From NCBI GenBank assembly GCA_024710005.1, contig JANJVQ010000015.1:1-64000 (forward strand): a DNA stretch of 64,000 bases. The letters are read 5' to 3'. Below the pieces are notes generated by a model. It saw only the letters and a list, made by a program, of their open reading frames with translations, was not told the DNA's origin and made no database searches. The position numbers were made by a program, and so were the translations under genes. The DNA comes from Paludibacter sp. (GTDB lineage: Bacteria; Bacteroidota; Bacteroidia; Bacteroidales; Paludibacteraceae). Shown here piece after piece: positions 18,533 to 26,684 of the stretch. Positions within the stretch are counted from its first letter, which is position 1, and every line of letters starts with the position of its first letter.

Positions 18533-18901
18533 TTATAAGACGAGTATAAGTGAAACTACCGATAAAATAATATAGATTACAACGACGATGTTTCCTATTA
18601 TTCGAGAATTCTCTTGTTCATTTTCATATTTTGACACTATTATTTCAGCAACTTTTGAGAAAGCATAAGGTATTATAATTAAAAACGAAATAGCATATAT
18701 CCAGATTGGAGGAAAATAACCCCATACAGTTAGAGAAAGTGTTATTATGTTACATGCAATTAACGCTCCCATAACACCTAAATGAGACATTCCTGATGGA
18801 CTATCGCCGGATGAAATCACAAGATAAAAGACATAAAGCTTATAAAACAAATAATTAAACGGCATTATTACTGCATTAATATATTTTTTAACACATTCCA
18901 T
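18533..18901 (-). CDS. Small four-helix membrane protein; candidate immunity protein (copy 2)
   Basis: 122 residues with about four hydrophobic segments (near 8-28, 40-62, 66-86 and 98-120). It is a clear paralogue of the 122-residue protein at 19163-19531: shared PxNYLFYK, MGAL, NIIT, PYAxxKV, IVS, ENSxIIG and LILV. Its ATG lies inside the 3' end of a toxin-tip remnant (stop at 18888), a 14-bp overlap typical of a toxin/immunity pair. An inner-membrane immunity role is inferred from this arrangement and the duplication. No database family was recognised. Confidence 0.7.
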   Translation of the reverse strand: MECVKKYINAVIMPFNYLFYKLYVFYLVISSGDSPSGMSHLGVMGALIACNIITLSLTVWGYFPPIWIYAISFLIIIPYAFSKVAEIIVSKYENEQENSRIIGNIVVVIYIILSVVSLILVL

Positions 18902-19139
18902 TATTACTTCTGATTACAGTATTAATAATATAATTTTTAAGATTTTGATCAAGTTTAATAATTGCTTTTGCTCCAGGCTTTGCAACAGTATTATAATATA
19001 ATGAGAGTGCTGACCCAGGAGCTCCCCCTGTAAGTGATATTAAATAAATGATTTGGAACTTTTATAAAAAGAGTATCAACTCTACATAGATATTTTACAT
19101 CATTCTCCATATTTTCATCAGGATAGCATCGGACTCCAT
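18888..19139 (-). pseudogene. Remnant of a toxin-tip gene (cassette 2)
   Basis: The minus frame ending TAA at 18888 reads LISLTGGAPGSALSLYYN, then VAKPGAKAIIKL and IRSNNGM. This parallels the remnant at 19512-19770 (GTFGATASLLYN, VKPGARALVKL, IKSNNG). Upstream the same frame is closed (TAA near 19062), but another frame is open (GVRCYPDENMENDVKYLC, then VDTLFIKVPNHLF), so a frameshift near 19040 is likely. The gene is broken and without a start. It directly precedes and overlaps the membrane-protein gene at 18901. Confidence 0.6.
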
Positions 19140-19162
19140 ATATACCACTTTATTGGTTATTA

Positions 19163-19531
19163 TCAAGATACTAGAATAAGTAAAGTAATTGATATGATAA
19201 TGTAGGCAATTACAACAACATAGCCTATTATTTTAGAGTTCTCAGATTCATTTATAAACCTCGACACGATCCTATCTGAGACTTTCGGAATCGCATATGG
19301 CAACAATATCAATATAACTAACACAACCAACCAATATGGAGGCATAATATTCCATAAGCCAACATAAACCGTTATTATGTTTGTAAGTAGCAAAGCCCCC
19401 ATGAATGCCATATGTTGAGTTGGTCGACCAGACATTGTCATAAACGAGAAAATTCTTTGAATTTTATAAAACAAATAATTTAAAGGGAATAATAACACCC
19501 ATACTATCTTTCTAATAAGGCCAATAACCAT
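19163..19531 (-). CDS. Small four-helix membrane protein; candidate immunity protein (copy 1)
   Basis: 122 residues with about four membrane segments. It is a paralogue of the protein at 18533-18901 of identical length, conserved across the whole chain, with a similar C-terminus (SENSKIIGYVVVIAYIII). The start overlaps the end of the toxin-tip remnant stopping at 19512 by 20 bp, the same geometry as copy 2. It is intact although its partner is degraded, which suggests immunity genes are kept longer than toxins. Function is inferred. Confidence 0.7.
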   Translation of the reverse strand: MVIGLIRKIVWVLLFPLNYLFYKIQRIFSFMTMSGRPTQHMAFMGALLLTNIITVYVGLWNIMPPYWLVVLVILILLPYAIPKVSDRIVSRFINESENSKIIGYVVVIAYIIISITLLILVS

Positions 19532-19770
19532 TGTTGCTTTTTATTATTAGTTGTGGAATATATGTTCGAGAAAAAAACTCCAGTTTTACCAAAGCTCTCG
19601 CCCCTGGTTTTACGGAAGCATTATATAACAATGAAGCAGTAGCACCAAATGTTCCTGCCATAGAGACGACATTAAATGCAGCATTATATAAAGCATCTCC
19701 TTTCAAATTTCCATTTCGGAAACTTTGAAAATCTTGATACAATTGATTAACACCAACAATACCTCTCTTG
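19512..19770 (-). pseudogene. Remnant of a toxin-tip gene (cassette 1)
   Basis: An open frame from about 19770 to the stop at 19512, about 85 residues. It begins after a palindrome, without a credible start of its own (GVNQLYQDFQSFRNGNLKGD, then ALYNAAFNVVSMAGTFGATA). The small/hydrophobic middle and KPGARALVKL end match the cassette 2 remnant, so both descend from one kind of tip. A short ORF from the Met at 19742 is possible but is probably not a true gene. It overlaps the membrane-protein gene at 19531. Confidence 0.6.
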
Positions 19771-19800
19771 TTCGGCGTAGCCTGGAGACTACGCCGAACA
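19771..19800. repeat. 30-bp palindrome GTTCGGCGTAGCCT...GACTACGCCGAAC
   Basis: A near-perfect 30-bp palindrome of the same family as the two ends of the element at 15736-15865. It lies between an Rhs core scar (19812-19857) and a toxin-tip remnant, so the family brackets the whole Rhs fragment array. Confidence 0.75.
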
Positions 19801-19811
19801 CAGGATACGCG

Positions 19812-19857
19812 TTTTTAGTCTGAATTAACTCAGGCAAAATTAGCAAATTATATTTAC
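19812..19857 (-). pseudogene. Rhs core scar
   Basis: The minus strand reads KYNLLILPELIQTKNAYP, matching IKYNLLNLPELIQFKNG near residues 20-36 of the Rhs fragment at 18406. The homology starts and stops abruptly, immediately beside a palindrome on one side and the GtrA gene on the other. It marks the upstream edge of the Rhs island and is only about 15 codons long. Confidence 0.65.
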
Positions 19858-19862
19858 AACCA

Positions 19863-20252
19863 TCACTCCCCAAACGTAATCAAAAAATTCATACTGAAAT
19901 TCCATGCCGTCACCACCACGATAGCAATCAACTTTGCCAGATAGAAATTCACTTTCTGCTTGCCGTTCAGCAGCAGGATAACGAGGTTATTGATGGCCAG
20001 TCCGACTACGGAGATGAGGATAAAAGAGAAGTATTCGCGGGTGATTTGTTCACTCTGACTGGCGAAAGTCCACAAGCGGTTCCAGATGTAATTAGAAGAG
20101 GCTGCCAGTATAAAACCGGCTGAATTCGCGAGGTATTGATTGAGTTTTGCCTTTTCTTTCAGCAACCAGGTAACACCATAGTCGATGAGCATGCCGGAGA
20201 ATCCTACCAGCACAAACTTGAGCAACTTAAGTATGAGCAGACTCGTTATCAT
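19863..20252 (-). CDS. GtrA-family membrane protein
   Basis: 129 residues with four predicted membrane helices. GtrA-like features include LKFVLVGFSGMLIDYGVTWLL near the start and SNYIWNRLWTF in the second half. GtrA proteins are thought to help move polyprenyl-linked sugars across the inner membrane or act with glycosyltransferases. The start overlaps the end of the upstream GT39 gene by four bases, forming a coupled pair. It is the last gene of the rfbA-rfbC-rfbD-GT39-gtrA run. Confidence 0.88.
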   Translation of the reverse strand: MITSLLILKLLKFVLVGFSGMLIDYGVTWLLKEKAKLNQYLANSAGFILAASSNYIWNRLWTFASQSEQITREYFSFILISVVGLAINNLVILLLNGKQKVNFYLAKLIAIVVVTAWNFSMNFLITFGE

Positions 20253-21925
20253 GGCTGATTAATTTCAACAGGGACAACCGGTGCATTGAACGTTGGACCG
20301 AACCAGGATTTCAGCGAAAGGGTAAAATCAGAAGTAGCCGATTGTAACGGCGGTACAGGCACTTTCACTACTGTCTTCACTTCCTTTCCCGCCGGAATTG
20401 AATCGCTTAATTGGTAAATTGCAGGTATTTCAGTCATTTTACCCATACTGATAAAAATACCGGTCAGTTCGCCCGGGAACACGGAATGGTTGAAATGGTA
20501 ATCGTGCGCAGCTGTGTTATGCAGCACCACCGGCATGGCAACCGTGTCGCCTGGAATAAGAACCTTCTCAGGCAACTCATAACTAATCCTGATGTGGTTC
20601 GTTACCTGCAAACTATCCGTGAAAAATCCCCTGAAGGTGGAGCCGTTGATATAACACAATAATTTAGAACGCCCCTCGTAATCCCCGGTAATCAACACAG
20701 GCTGATGATAAAAATCAGCGTCAAACTTCCAAATGTCAAACTGCGTGCGGCGGGTATACAGCGAACTGATTAACTGTGTTTTGCCCCCGGTAAAATAATG
20801 ATATAAGGAAGGATGTTCGAAGGAACCTCTGATAATCACCGGAACCTCTCCTGCAATAGCATGCAAAGTTGTGTATTTACGCTCTTTACCATGCAGGTTC
20901 AGTCGCTGAGGCAGCAAGTCTGTCACCAGCAATACCCGTGCAATCAATATCAATATCAACGATGGGTACACAAACCGCCGGATGTAGCGTTCCAGCTTCG
21001 GATTCAGTTCCGATTCCCGCATCACCAATATCATCATCGGCAGGGCAGCTACTATGGTCCAGTGCGGCTCCACATGTCCCCGGAAAGTCATGCCCCAGAA
21101 AAACAGGATGAAACCTACTATGATAAAATACAATGCCCTGTCGAACACCTCCAGTTTCTTTTTGCTGGATAAAGTCCAGACTACAGCAACTAAGGTAAAA
21201 GGATTGAAAACCGCCAGTTGATTGGGCCAGTAATCGAGGAAGAACTTCCATTGGAAATCGGACGAACGATCGAATAAGTGATATTGAAAACCCGGGAAGT
21301 CGTGCTGAATCTGCCAGCAAATATGAGGAATGAGTAAAATAACGGATAAAAAAACCGCCAACCAGAACCTGTAACTCAGCAATAATTTCAGGTTCGAAAG
21401 CACGATCAACGCGAGGAACAAAACGGCGTGATATTTACTGTACACCATGCCGGCCATCGCCACGGTCAGCAACAAACTATGGAACAGGTTGTCCTCTTTC
21501 AAAAAAAGCCGATACACATAAAGGAAAAGTGCCGCGAAAAACAGGAATGGCACATCGGGTGTAGTAACAAATCCGTAGACTGTAAACATCACAATTGAGG
21601 CTGCAAACGCGAAGAACCGCACCACGACACGATTTGAACTCAACCGCAAACCCGTTGTTTTCCAAATCAGCATCAGGGTAGCAAGTTGCGTGACAACAGT
21701 TACAAAACGAACACCCATATTATGTGGAAAGAGTAAAGAGCCGAGATAGGTAAACAGCGCCACCATGGGCGGATGATCAAAATAACCCCAGTCTAAGTAT
21801 TTACCCCAGAAAGCATAATAAGCCTCATCGTTGGTGATTTCAGTGAAAACCGCCTGAAACAGATTCAGCAAAAACCAACCCGACAACAACAAGAGAAAGA
21901 GTTGTAGCGGCGTAATACGTTTCAT
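20249..21925 (-). CDS. GT39-family (ArnT/PMT-like) membrane glycosyltransferase
   Basis: About 558 residues. The N-terminal two thirds is polytopic membrane. The first periplasmic loop carries TNDEAYYAFWGKYLDWGYFDHPPM, with the acidic residues typical of polyprenyl-phosphate-sugar transferases (PMT_2/GT39). A soluble, beta-rich C-terminus of about 190 residues follows. It likely transfers a sugar from an undecaprenyl carrier to an envelope target. The start chosen is ATG 21925 (MKRITPLQLFL), whose ATGA overlaps the rfbD stop; a longer frame back to 21970 would run into rfbD. Substrate unknown. Confidence 0.85.
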   Translation of the reverse strand: MKRITPLQLFLLLLSGWFLLNLFQAVFTEITNDEAYYAFWGKYLDWGYFDHPPMVALFTYLGSLLFPHNMGVRFVTVVTQLATLMLIWKTTGLRLSSNRVVVRFFAFAASIVMFTVYGFVTTPDVPFLFFAALFLYVYRLFLKEDNLFHSLLLTVAMAGMVYSKYHAVLFLALIVLSNLKLLLSYRFWLAVFLSVILLIPHICWQIQHDFPGFQYHLFDRSSDFQWKFFLDYWPNQLAVFNPFTLVAVVWTLSSKKKLEVFDRALYFIIVGFILFFWGMTFRGHVEPHWTIVAALPMMILVMRESELNPKLERYIRRFVYPSLILILIARVLLVTDLLPQRLNLHGKERKYTTLHAIAGEVPVIIRGSFEHPSLYHYFTGGKTQLISSLYTRRTQFDIWKFDADFYHQPVLITGDYEGRSKLLCYINGSTFRGFFTDSLQVTNHIRISYELPEKVLIPGDTVAMPVVLHNTAAHDYHFNHSVFPGELTGIFISMGKMTEIPAIYQLSDSIPAGKEVKTVVKVPVPPLQSATSDFTLSLKSWFGPTFNAPVVPVEINQP

Positions 21926-22782
21926 TTTGCAGCAAGGATGGCCATGCAGCGGCGCAAGCCATCTTCCCAATGAGGAATTTGAATGTTATAGTTCGATTTA
22001 ATTTTCTTTTTATTCAGCACACTGTAATGCGGACGGGGTGTTTTCGCCGGATAATCCTTGCTTTCGATGGGCAGCACCCGGCAGTTGATCCCGGCTATCT
22101 GGTGTATGGCAATGGTGAAATCGTACCAGCTACACACGCCTTCGTTTGAGTAATGATATACTCCCGGGATGAATTTATCCGCCGAAACAATCTGTAGTAA
22201 AGCATCAGCCAAATCTGCCGCATAGGTCGGCGTACCTACCTGATCGAATATCACGTTCAGACTATCACGTTCCCGACCGAGTTTAATCATGGTCTTAACA
22301 AAGTTATTCCCAAATGATGAGTAAAGCCAGGAAGTCCGCACAATGACCGCAGCCGGACAGACATCCATCAGCAATTGCTCCCCTGCCAGTTTCGATTTAC
22401 CGTAAACGGTAGCCGGACAAACAGGCCTGTCTTCGGTATAAGGCAAATAATTAGTTCCATCAAAAACATAATCGGTGGAAACATGCACCATCTTCGTTCC
22501 GTATTGTGCAGCAACTTCCCCTAAAATACCGACGGCTTTCTCATTAATCCGATAACAAAGTTCAACATCTTCCTCGGCTTTGTCGACTGCCGTATAAGCG
22601 GCGCAATTCAGCAAAACGTCAATTTTACGTTCTGCAAAGTAGTTTTCAACAGCTTCACGGTTACAGATATCAAGTTCCTCAACATCTGTAAAAATAAACT
22701 CAAACTGCGGATAAGAGTAAGCGAGTACCTGCACTTCATTTCCCAGTTGACCTTTACTGCCTGTAACCAAAACCGTTTGCAT
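21922..22782 (-). CDS. rfbD: dTDP-4-dehydrorhamnose reductase
   Basis: 286 residues. The last step of dTDP-L-rhamnose synthesis, using NAD(P)H. A short-chain dehydrogenase fold has the N-terminal cofactor motif VTGSKGQLGNE, STDYVFDG and the catalytic YGKSKLAGE (Tyr-x3-Lys near 130). Size and motifs are typical. It is 28 bp after rfbC, and its stop overlaps the GT39 start. The dehydratase gene rfbB is missing from the cluster. Confidence 0.95.
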   Translation of the reverse strand: MQTVLVTGSKGQLGNEVQVLAYSYPQFEFIFTDVEELDICNREAVENYFAERKIDVLLNCAAYTAVDKAEEDVELCYRINEKAVGILGEVAAQYGTKMVHVSTDYVFDGTNYLPYTEDRPVCPATVYGKSKLAGEQLLMDVCPAAVIVRTSWLYSSFGNNFVKTMIKLGRERDSLNVIFDQVGTPTYAADLADALLQIVSADKFIPGVYHYSNEGVCSWYDFTIAIHQIAGINCRVLPIESKDYPAKTPRPHYSVLNKKKIKSNYNIQIPHWEDGLRRCMAILAAK

Positions 22783-22810
22783 AGCTATAATTTTATCTTT
22801 TGTGTACTTT

Positions 22811-23359
22811 TTAAAAATTCATTTCAGCCTCTTTGAATAAAGGATGTACCTGATCTTTGGGAGATACAATCGCTTTATCGGCCGGAATTTTCCAGTCAAT
22901 GTTCAGCGCAGGATCATTGTACAAAATTCCCCGTTCCGATGCCTGATTGTAGAACGCATCACATTTGTAGGTAAAAAGGGCTGTTTCGCTGATTACTGAA
23001 AAACCATGGGCAAATCCTTTGGGAATCAAAAACTGCAATTTATTTTCAGCAGTGAGTTCAATTCCATACCACTGTCCGAATGTCGGGGAATCTTTTCTGA
23101 GATCGACCGCTACATCCCAAACGGCACCGATGGATACTGAAACTAATTTCGACTGACTGTGCGGATTCAACTGATAGTGCAATCCACGTATCACACCATA
23201 AGTTGATTTCGATTGGTTATCCTGACAAAAATCAAGGTCAATACCAGCTTCTTTATATTTTCCACGGTTGTAATTTTCGTAGAAAAAACCGCGTGCATCT
23301 TCAAAAACACGTGGTTTGATGATTAACAATCCGGCAATGGGTGTTTCAATTATCTCCAT
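22811..23359 (-). CDS. rfbC: dTDP-4-dehydrorhamnose 3,5-epimerase
   Basis: 182 residues, the usual size for this cupin-fold epimerase. Motifs: ARGFFYENYNRGKYKEAGI, RGLHYQLNPHSQSKLV (catalytic His region near 65) and FLIPKGFAHGFSVIS. It makes dTDP-4-keto-L-rhamnose in the cytoplasm. It starts 3 bp after the rfbA stop, clearly in the same operon. Confidence 0.95.
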   Translation of the reverse strand: MEIIETPIAGLLIIKPRVFEDARGFFYENYNRGKYKEAGIDLDFCQDNQSKSTYGVIRGLHYQLNPHSQSKLVSVSIGAVWDVAVDLRKDSPTFGQWYGIELTAENKLQFLIPKGFAHGFSVISETALFTYKCDAFYNQASERGILYNDPALNIDWKIPADKAIVSPKDQVHPLFKEAEMNF

Positions 23360-23362
23360 GCA

Positions 23363-24238
23363 TCAGAATGTTTTATCGTTGGCAATTTTAATCATATACT
23401 CCCCGTAATGGTTTTTCTTCAGGGGTTCAGCCAGTTTCAACAGTTGTTCTTTGCTGATGTATCCGTTGCGGAAAGCAATTTCTTCGATACAGGCCACTTT
23501 CAAGCCCTGGCGGTTTTCGATGGTGGCGATGAAATTGGAGGCTTCGAGCAGACTGTCATGCGTACCGGTATCCAGCCAGGCCATCCCGCGCCCCATGATT
23601 TTCATGCTTAATCTTTCTTCCTCTAAATAAATCCTGTTTAAATCGGTGATTTCCAACTCTCCTCTTTTCGAAGGTTTCAGCGATTTGGCTTTTTTCACCA
23701 CATCGTTGCTGTAGAAATACAAACCGGTAACCGCATAATTTGATTTAGGAACAGCCGGTTTTTCTTCCAGACTGAGGACTTTACCATTTGCATCAAACTC
23801 AGCAACACCATAACGTTCCGGATCATTCACATAGTAGCCGAAAACGATGGCGCCATCCTGCAATTTAGCTGCTTCCTTCAGCGTTCTCGAAAAATCAAAT
23901 CCATAGAAGATGTTATCACCCAGGATCATGCAAACCGAATCATCGCCGATGAATTTTTCACCGATGATAAAAGCCTGTGCCAATCCATCCGGCGAAGGTT
24001 GTATGGCATATTCGAGTTTGATACCCAGTTCCTCTCCACTGCCAAGCAGATTCTCATACAAGTGAATATCCTGTGGGGTTGAAATAATCAGAATTTCTTT
24101 CAGTCCGGCCAGCATCAGCACCGATAAAGGATAATAAATCATCGGTTTATCGTAAACCGGGATGATTTGTTTAGAGATGCTTTTGGTTACCGGATACAAA
24201 CGGGTGCCGGAACCTCCGGCCAAGATGATACCTTTCAT
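23363..24238 (-). CDS. rfbA: Glucose-1-phosphate thymidylyltransferase
   Basis: 291 residues. Makes dTDP-glucose from dTTP and glucose-1-phosphate, the entry to the rhamnose pathway. Motifs: [18 protein letters not shown] (nucleotide binding), [24 protein letters not shown] and [13 protein letters not shown]. The start is ATG 24238: the longer frame from 24292 would begin inside the -7 box at 24290-24297 and add residues not seen in the family. It is first gene of the rfbACD-GT39-gtrA operon. Confidence 0.95.
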   Translation of the reverse strand: MKGIILAGGSGTRLYPVTKSISKQIIPVYDKPMIYYPLSVLMLAGLKEILIISTPQDIHLYENLLGSGEELGIKLEYAIQPSPDGLAQAFIIGEKFIGDDSVCMILGDNIFYGFDFSRTLKEAAKLQDGAIVFGYYVNDPERYGVAEFDANGKVLSLEEKPAVPKSNYAVTGLYFYSNDVVKKAKSLKPSKRGELEITDLNRIYLEEERLSMKIMGRGMAWLDTGTHDSLLEASNFIATIENRQGLKVACIEEIAFRNGYISKEQLLKLAEPLKKNHYGEYMIKIANDKTF

Positions 24239-24289
24239 GCTACAGTTGTTTTTATAAGTTATAAGGTGTTTGTTATTCTCTATTCCGCA

Positions 24290-24297
24290 CAAAGATA
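24290..24297 (-). promoter_or_regulatory. -7 box for the rfb operon
   Basis: TATCTTTG on the minus strand, 52 bp before the rfbA ATG. A weak -33 candidate (CTTGA, minus strand) lies near 24315. It also rules out the longer rfbA start. Confidence 0.6.
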
Positions 24298-24303
24298 ATA
24301 TTT

Positions 24304-24849
24304 TTATTGTAAGTCAAGCTCCCCGTTTTTCCACGCATGATAATTTTTGGTCAGCAAAACCATGAATTTAGAAACTTCCTCCCGGGTTCTTTCTGTCTCA
24401 GGTGTAATGACTGACTTCTGCAAACGCAACATGAGAATACCATATTGAAAATTGAAGCACAATTCAATATCGCTCAGTCCGGCTTCGGCTTTGCGTCTGA
24501 ACTGATTGATTAACGGCAACACATGGATATATTTGGCATTATAGGCAGGTACCTGTCCCGATCTCAACAACAAAGCATGCAATTCGTCCAGTTCGGCAAT
24601 CACATTTTTGTTGATTTGCAGGTGCCCCTTTTCCATCACTTGCTCCATGCGCATCATTTCAATCAGACTTTCGTACCATTCCACAACAGTTTTTCGTTCT
24701 GTATCGTCCTGAAACTGAAAACGCGAAATAATCGTATTATCTATCCGTTCCACATCAAACTGCAGCGCACGAATCAAATCTTCCACCTGCCACATGTACA
24801 GCAGGTATTCACTTATGTTTGTTTTTTTGAGTTGGGAAGCGATGAGCAT
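24304..24849 (-). CDS. DUF4924 family protein
   Basis: 181 residues from ATG 24849 ([29 protein letters not shown]), which matches the conserved start of this Bacteroidetes-only family as I know it. The longer frame from 24918 adds residues encoded by a repeat element and is rejected. The protein is soluble and largely helical, with no catalytic motif. The gene lies between the rfb promoter and an inverted repeat. Function unknown. Confidence 0.8.
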   Translation of the reverse strand: MLIASQLKKTNISEYLLYMWQVEDLIRALQFDVERIDNTIISRFQFQDDTERKTVVEWYESLIEMMRMEQVMEKGHLQINKNVIAELDELHALLLRSGQVPAYNAKYIHVLPLINQFRRKAEAGLSDIELCFNFQYGILMLRLQKSVITPETERTREEVSKFMVLLTKNYHAWKNGELDLQ

Positions 24850-24879
24850 GAATTCTAAATTGTAAATGGTTAATTGAAA

Positions 24880-24954
24880 GCGGAAAACTGAGAGCGGAAA
24901 GCGGAAAAGTAATTTCATTTATTCGCTATTCGCTTTCCGCTCTCAGTTTTCCGC
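24880..24954. repeat. Inverted repeat with 21-bp perfect stem (GCGGAAAACTGAGAGCGG family)
   Basis: Arms 24880-24900 and 24934-24954 are perfect reverse complements (GCGGAAAACTGAGAGCGG plus AAA, and its inverse), with ATTCGCTATTCGC in the loop. The hairpin sits between the S4 gene stop and the DUF4924 start. Related, diverged copies are at 36094-36126 and 36296-36327. Confidence 0.85.
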
Positions 24955-24959
24955 TTATT

Positions 24960-25370
24960 CTAATCTTCTTCCTCCTCAAAGTCTATATAGAACGTCGGCT
25001 CAAACAATTCATCCAGTTCCCGGCGTTCTTTTTTGGTAGGACGACCGGTCCCTCTTTCGCGGTTATTTTTGGCGGCAATTTTACCCAGTTCGTATAGTTC
25101 GAGTTGATCGGGTGTGGTTACATTTTTCATGTAGTCCGGTACCAGTTTGGCTCCCATGCGGTTTTCCGCTAGCGCAAGCACCTCAAATGAAAAAAGCACC
25201 GGATTGTGTTTCACACCAATTACCTCACCGACTTTGATGTTTCTGGAGGGCTTTGCTTCTATCCCGCCAATCAATATCTTCCCTTTCTTACATGCTTCGG
25301 CAGCAAGAGAGCGGGTTTTGAAGAGGCGAACAGCCCATAACCATTTATCTATACGGACTTCTGTTTTCAT
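24960..25370 (-). CDS. S4-domain RNA-binding protein, Hsp15-like
   Basis: 136 residues. The S4 fold is at residues 5-65 ([20 protein letters not shown], then [22 protein letters not shown]). A basic segment follows ([20 protein letters not shown]), then an acidic end (FEEEED). E. coli Hsp15 of this family binds stalled 50S subunits carrying nascent chains. The start overlaps the pth stop by four bases, which fits a shared role in rescuing blocked ribosomes. Confidence 0.88.
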   Translation of the reverse strand: MKTEVRIDKWLWAVRLFKTRSLAAEACKKGKILIGGIEAKPSRNIKVGEVIGVKHNPVLFSFEVLALAENRMGAKLVPDYMKNVTTPDQLELYELGKIAAKNNRERGTGRPTKKERRELDELFEPTFYIDFEEEED

Positions 25371-25930
25371 TTATTATTATATTGTGTCATCGTAAGTTGC
25401 ATCCCGGCCAGACAGAAACTTTTAATCATCTCAATGGCCTTCTCCACCCTTTCCGGCAGCAACTTCTGCTCTTCTTCATCCCATTTTCCCAACACATATT
25501 CAACCTGATAACCTTTGGGAAAATCATTTCCGATACCAAAACGCAAACGTGCATAGGTATTGTGCCCCAGTATATCCTGGATGTTTTTCAGCCCGTTATG
25601 TCCCGCATCCGAACCTTGAGGTTTGAGGCGCAACGTACCGAAAGGCAGGGCGATATCATCCACGAGCACCAGCACGTTTTCAATTTCAATTTTCTCCTTC
25701 TGCATCCAGTAACGCAACGCGTGTCCGCTCAGGTTCATAAAGGTAGACGGTTTCAGCAGGACAAGCGTACGGCCTTTCAGTTTCACCTGCGTAACAAAGC
25801 CATAGCGTTTATCCTCAAAAAAAACATTGGACGCCCTTGCAAGAGCGTCCAATATTGTGAATCCTATGTTGTGGCGGGTATTCTGGTACTCAGGACCAAT
25901 ATTACCCAGTCCAACGATTAAGTATTTCAT
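25367..25930 (-). CDS. pth: Peptidyl-tRNA hydrolase
   Basis: 187 residues, normal size. Recycles peptidyl-tRNA released by stalled ribosomes. The catalytic motif NTRHNIGF carries the active His (near 20); also [45 protein letters not shown] and RLRFGIG. The operon is rplY-pth-S4: the start is 11 bp after the rplY stop and the stop overlaps the S4 gene start. Confidence 0.96.
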   Translation of the reverse strand: MKYLIVGLGNIGPEYQNTRHNIGFTILDALARASNVFFEDKRYGFVTQVKLKGRTLVLLKPSTFMNLSGHALRYWMQKEKIEIENVLVLVDDIALPFGTLRLKPQGSDAGHNGLKNIQDILGHNTYARLRFGIGNDFPKGYQVEYVLGKWDEEEQKLLPERVEKAIEMIKSFCLAGMQLTMTQYNNK

Positions 25931-25941
25931 CTCAACTGCAA

Positions 25942-26523
25942 TTATTTTCCGGAGGCAGCAGCGGCAGCAGCTCCACGGGCGGCTCTTGTCAGTTTAACCT
26001 GTGCAACAACGGCATTTTTAGCGTTCAGGATTTCCAGCTTATCAATTTTAACGGCGCCTACCTGAATTGTTTTACCCAAACCTAAGTTGGTTACATCAAT
26101 GGTAATGGCTTCAGGGAAATCTGTGTAAATACCTTTTACTTTCAGTTTACGCATTTGCAGGGCTAATTTACCCCCGGCTTTAACCCCTTCGGCAAGACCG
26201 TTTAATTTTACAGGTACTTCCATAATAACCGGCTTTTTATCACTTACTTCCAGAAAGTCGATGTGTAATACTTTATCCGATACCGGGTGGAACTGTAAAT
26301 CCTTCATGATGGCTTTGCTCTTTTTACCATCTACATCGAGATCCACGATAAACACTTCCGGAGAATAAATCAATTTTCTTAAATCGCTTGCTGTGGCTGT
26401 AAAATGTACATTTTCACCTGTTCCGTACAATACGCAGGGTACACTTTCCTCTGCACGTGTGGCTTTCGAAGCCTTTTTACCAAGTTCCTCGCGAACTTTA
26501 CCTTTTAATTCAAAAGTTTTCAT
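25942..26523 (-). CDS. rplY: 50S ribosomal protein L25/Ctc
   Basis: 193 residues. The long (CTC) form has an N-terminal L25 domain that binds 5S rRNA (about 1-95) and a C-terminal beta domain (about 96-185), then an Ala-rich tail ([13 protein letters not shown]). It starts [20 protein letters not shown]. It heads the rplY-pth-S4 operon, a common arrangement, and has a good promoter 100 bp upstream. Confidence 0.96.
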   Translation of the reverse strand: MKTFELKGKVREELGKKASKATRAEESVPCVLYGTGENVHFTATASDLRKLIYSPEVFIVDLDVDGKKSKAIMKDLQFHPVSDKVLHIDFLEVSDKKPVIMEVPVKLNGLAEGVKAGGKLALQMRKLKVKGIYTDFPEAITIDVTNLGLGKTIQVGAVKIDKLEILNAKNAVVAQVKLTRAARGAAAAAASGK

Positions 26524-26621
26524 CTTAATTAATTAATTGTGTTACTCAAAATTTAAGCGTTGATTTTTAAGTGATTAGTCGCTTAATTTCCCATCACACT
26601 TTCTGCATTAGAAAAGCGGGG

Positions 26622-26653
26622 CAAAGATAATATTATTTTACCGAAGTTGCAAA
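26622..26653 (-). promoter_or_regulatory. Promoter of the rplY-pth operon
   Basis: On the minus strand TTTG (26650-26653), 20 bp, then TATCTTTG (26622-26629): a good Bacteroidetes promoter. The leader is about 90 nt. Confidence 0.7.
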
Positions 26654-26684
26654 TAAGATTAAAATCAATTACACTCACACAATT

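Noticed and set aside
24239-24292. Longer start for rfbA (18 extra residues)
   Set aside because: The ATG at 24292 falls inside the -7 box and the extra residues do not belong to the family; ATG 24238 gives the standard N-terminus.
25382-25921. 179-codon plus-strand frame opposite pth
   Set aside because: Mirror frame of peptidyl-tRNA hydrolase; no promoter or start context of its own.
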